The position numbers were made by a program, and so were the translations under genes. Positions 36,731-38,688 of a stretch of 38,688 nucleotides of DNA are shown piece after piece (the first letter of the stretch is position 1; each line of letters opens with the position of its first letter). A model generated the notes under the pieces. The model saw only the letters and a program-made list of their open reading frames with translations, made no database searches and was not told the origin of the DNA. Origin of the DNA: Nocardia araoensis NBRC 100135 (lineage in GTDB: Bacteria; Actinomycetota; Actinomycetes; Mycobacteriales; Mycobacteriaceae); contig NZ_BAFR01000142.1 of assembly GCF_000308435.1 (NCBI RefSeq), forward strand, positions 1 through 38,688, written 5' to 3'.

Positions 36731-37618
36731 TCACGCGGCCGGGCAGTGCCCCCCGTGCAGCTCGTCGAGATGCTGGGAGACGACCGTGGCGAGTTTGTCC
36801 AGAATGTTCATGCCGTCGCTGAACGATCCCGACTCGGGCTGCACCGCGACGGCGATCGCGATCTGCCCCGAGGGGACGTTGATGATCCCGAACTGCCGCA
36901 CCAGGTAGTTGCCCGCGACGTCCGGCCCCCAGCCGCCCTTGAACTCGGCGCCGGTGAACTCGCCGAGACCCCAGCGCTGACTGGTGACGACCTGTTCCAT
37001 CAGGGAGGTGACGCGATCGACCTGGGGCAGACAGGGCAACCGCGAGGCGAACCGCACCTGGTCGGTCAGCGACCACTCCGCCTGGCCGAAGGCCGAGTGC
37101 TCGGCACGGGCGCGGGTGGCGGGCACGACGGTCTTGCTGTCCCCGCCTTCGCGCAGGACCGACTGCACGGCCTGCGCCGCCTCCTGCGGCGTGCCCAGCG
37201 ACTGCCACAGCACGTCGGCGGCGGCGTTGTCGGATTGCGTGATCGCGGCCGACGCGGCGTAGTTCGAGCTGCTCGGACTGCGGCGCAGCGCGGCGATGGT
37301 CAGCGGCACCTTCATCGTCGACCAGGCCGGACCGCTGGTCCATTCGCCGAAGGTGATCGGCTGCTCGCCGCCGACCGGCACGATGGCCATGCCCAGCTTC
37401 CCGCGCACGCCCGCAGCGAGCTCGGCATAGCTCGCGGCCAAGGTGCCGGGCACGATGATGGACAGACCCTTCTGGTCGGTGCGCGCCGCGGCCTCGGTAA
37501 TGGTGGGTTCGCTCGACGAGTCCTCGGCGCGGTTGGTTCCGCACGCGGCTACCAGAGCCGCGGCAAGCGCCGCACAACCGAGGACGTTCAGGACTCTGCG
37601 GAATCGATCAGTAGACAT
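36731..37618 (-). CDS. Lipoprotein with a beta-lactamase/serine hydrolase-type fold
   Basis: A 295-residue lipoprotein. The lipobox is VAAC (Cys26). Motifs like those of penicillin-recognising enzymes are Ser100-x-x-Lys103 (STMK), Ser129-Asp-Asn131 (SDN) and Lys227-Gly-Gly (KGG). The SxxK-to-SDN distance of 29 residues is about half that of class A beta-lactamases, so it is not a standard one. It may be a wall-linked hydrolase. The ATG at 37618 starts the signal peptide; a longer reading adds 40 doubtful residues. Confidence 0.78.
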   Translation of the reverse strand: MSTDRFRRVLNVLGCAALAAALVAACGTNRAEDSSSEPTITEAAARTDQKGLSIIVPGTLAASYAELAAGVRGKLGMAIVPVGGEQPITFGEWTSGPAWSTMKVPLTIAALRRSPSSSNYAASAAITQSDNAAADVLWQSLGTPQEAAQAVQSVLREGGDSKTVVPATRARAEHSAFGQAEWSLTDQVRFASRLPCLPQVDRVTSLMEQVVTSQRWGLGEFTGAEFKGGWGPDVAGNYLVRQFGIINVPSGQIAIAVAVQPESGSFSDGMNILDKLATVVSQHLDELHGGHCPAA

Positions 37619-37740
37619 TTTCGGCACATTCTTCTCGCGAACTCCCGGCCCGCCGACCGGCGACCGCGGCGGCAGGGGCGCGGCCTCGGGTCGACTGACT
37701 CTTGTCTCCCCGCCCAATGACGACAGCGCGGTCAACAAGC

Positions 37741-37890
37741 ATGGACACCTCCACCTACCCGCCCGATGTCGCCGAGCGGCCGGGTTCGGAACCGGCGCTC
37801 GACGCCGCCCTCACCCGAGAACTGCTTCTCGTTATCCCGGAGAACGTACTAGATGAATTGATTACGCCCCAGTTCACCGAAAACTCCTGA
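37741..37890 (+). CDS. Possible small protein of 49 residues
   Basis: A short gene with protein-like content in its second half (LDAALTRELLLVIPENVLDELITPQFTENS, helix-forming) and ATG at 37741. No ribosome site is convincing. It is divergent from the lipoprotein gene. I give it because the composition differs from shadow frames, but it may not be real. Confidence 0.35.
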   Translation: MDTSTYPPDVAERPGSEPALDAALTRELLLVIPENVLDELITPQFTENS

Positions 37891-38345
37891 CCGCCACGGC
37901 CACTGCCGAACGGGTCCGCGCATGCCGGTCGTGCTCAATAGCATTCAAGTATCACCGCAGGACTATTGGGGTGCCGGAGGTGCATCCGCAATGGCGTGGC
38001 TTTCGGCGAGCACGTTTGGCGGGCTTCACGACACGGTGCACTCGGGCTCGACGGGAAGCACATCCCGACGCTCGGCGCAAGCCCCTGAGACGACCTCCGC
38101 CACCCGGGCTCGGCGGCCACCGCCCGGGTCGAGTCCGGCCGAGGGTCGGCCGCATGCACGTTCGCCGGCCCACAGCCGTCGACTTCCAGTTCATCGGACA
38201 CCACGGGCATTTCCGTACCGGATGACCATCGAGCACTGCCGCCCGATGCGGAGCAATCTTCGCGCAGCCGAAATAGCGATCTTTCAGCAACTCCCCCAGC
38301 GGCGTTCTGGAACCGTCGCATCGACTCGCACGGGCCCGATGGCGT
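37891..38345. other. 455-bp stretch without a supported gene
   Basis: Open frames on both strands are Arg/Pro/Ser-rich and overlap each other, so I reject them. I see no tRNA, repeat or clear hairpin. The 3' end holds the control region of the ArsR gene. Confidence 0.35.
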
Positions 38346-38369
38346 CAATATGCCACTTCGGCTATATTG
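38346..38369. promoter_or_regulatory. ArsR operator overlapping a TATATT -10
   Basis: CAATAT and ATATTG form an inverted repeat with 12 bases between. TATATT (38363-38368) inside the right arm is a good -10, six bases before the ATG, so the mRNA is probably leaderless and autorepressed. Confidence 0.6.
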
Positions 38370-38374
38370 CCGAT

Positions 38375-38688
38375 ATGGCATCTACGTTCGAGGCGCTGGC
38401 CGAGCCTCGCCGCCGGGAGATCCTGGACCTGTTGCGCGAGCGGGAGCGACTGGTCGGCGACTTGGTCGCGGAGCTGCGATTGGCTCAGCCCACGGTGTCC
38501 AAGCACCTGAAGGTCCTGCGCGGCGCGGGCTTGGTGGATGTCCGCCAAGACGCGCAGCGCCGGTGGTATCGGGTGCGGGCGGAACCGCTGACCGAGATCG
38601 AGGCCTGGCTCGCGCCGTACCGGCGGATGTGGGAGACCAGCCTCGACGCCCTGGAACGTCATCTCGACGCCATGCCCGACGAGAAAGG
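38375..38688 (+). CDS. ArsR-family regulator (cut by the window end)
   Basis: At least 104 residues, open to the last base. The winged HTH is plain: MASTFEALAEPRRREILDLL, then LVAELRLAQPTVSKHLKVLR and GLVDVRQDAQRRWYRVRAEPL. No Cys pair for metal binding is seen, so it is the type often linked to SRPBCC (AHSA1) proteins rather than a metal sensor. The target gene may lie just outside. Confidence 0.85.
   Translation, partial: MASTFEALAEPRRREILDLLRERERLVGDLVAELRLAQPTVSKHLKVLRGAGLVDVRQDAQRRWYRVRAEPLTEIEAWLAPYRRMWETSLDALERHLDAMPDEK

Noticed and set aside
37935..38381. A 148-codon minus-strand gene in the empty stretch
   Set aside because: Composition is shadow-like, it overlaps the ArsR control region and start, and has no ribosome site or motif.

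Overview
The window looks like chromosome from a high-GC actinomycete of the Nocardia/Rhodococcus/Mycobacterium group. Signs are GC-rich codons, many GTG (and some TTG) starts, several genes apparently without a leader, and an F420-type oxidoreductase. The gene order ilvC-ilvN-ilvB, PH-domain protein, DoxX protein, LppZ-like lipoprotein, gatB and pfkA matches the M. tuberculosis Rv3001c-Rv3010c neighbourhood as I remember it. Nocardia is my best guess from protein style, but no database was searched.

Layout. (1) 1-7079: an inositol/sugar catabolic locus. A minus-strand operon (TIM-barrel isomerase, binding lipoprotein, permease, ATPase, IolC-type kinase) runs off the left edge. A LacI regulator and an IolG-type dehydrogenase diverge from it. 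Two GAGCGCTC palindromes lie between, one on the operon's -10/start region. (2) 7216-13433: an accessory block with an XRE/TPR-like regulator coupled to a GNAT acetyltransferase, two small unknown proteins, an HNH nuclease, a second GNAT related to the first, a DUF6463-like membrane protein with a divergent TetR, and one unknown gene. (3) 13605-19119: a MoxR ATPase/VWA pair, a double-hotdog thioesterase, a deazaflavin-type oxidoreductase with a divergent TetR and a clean operator, and a secreted Gly/Trp-repeat protein closed by a 15-bp hairpin.

(4) 19138-28251: branched-chain amino acid synthesis. ilvB, ilvN and ilvC lie in one direction behind a promoter, a 15-codon leader peptide with Leu-Leu-Val-Ile, and a hairpin-plus-T-run attenuator. 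The ilvN-ilvC gap holds degenerate repeats resembling type I-E CRISPR repeats. The PH-domain protein and ilvD face the other way. A long bidirectional terminator separates ilvD from DoxX, and the LppZ-like lipoprotein follows. (5) 28328-30847: a LysR gene divergent from an EamA exporter and an NAD(P)-binding protein, with a perfect palindrome between. (6) 30926-38688: an SMP-30-like secreted protein whose stop overlaps that of gatB, a lipoprotein hydrolase, a Phd/PIN toxin-antitoxin pair, pfkA, a beta-lactamase-fold lipoprotein, a doubtful small gene, a 455-bp empty stretch, and an ArsR gene cut by the window end.

How the genes work together: region 1 imports and starts to oxidise and phosphorylate inositol or a related polyol under LacI control. 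Region 4 makes valine, leucine and isoleucine, with ilvBN expression probably sensed by leader translation. gatB and pfkA are housekeeping genes. The toxin-antitoxin pair sits between them, and gatA/gatC are not in the window. No rRNA, tRNA, insertion sequence or intact CRISPR array was seen.
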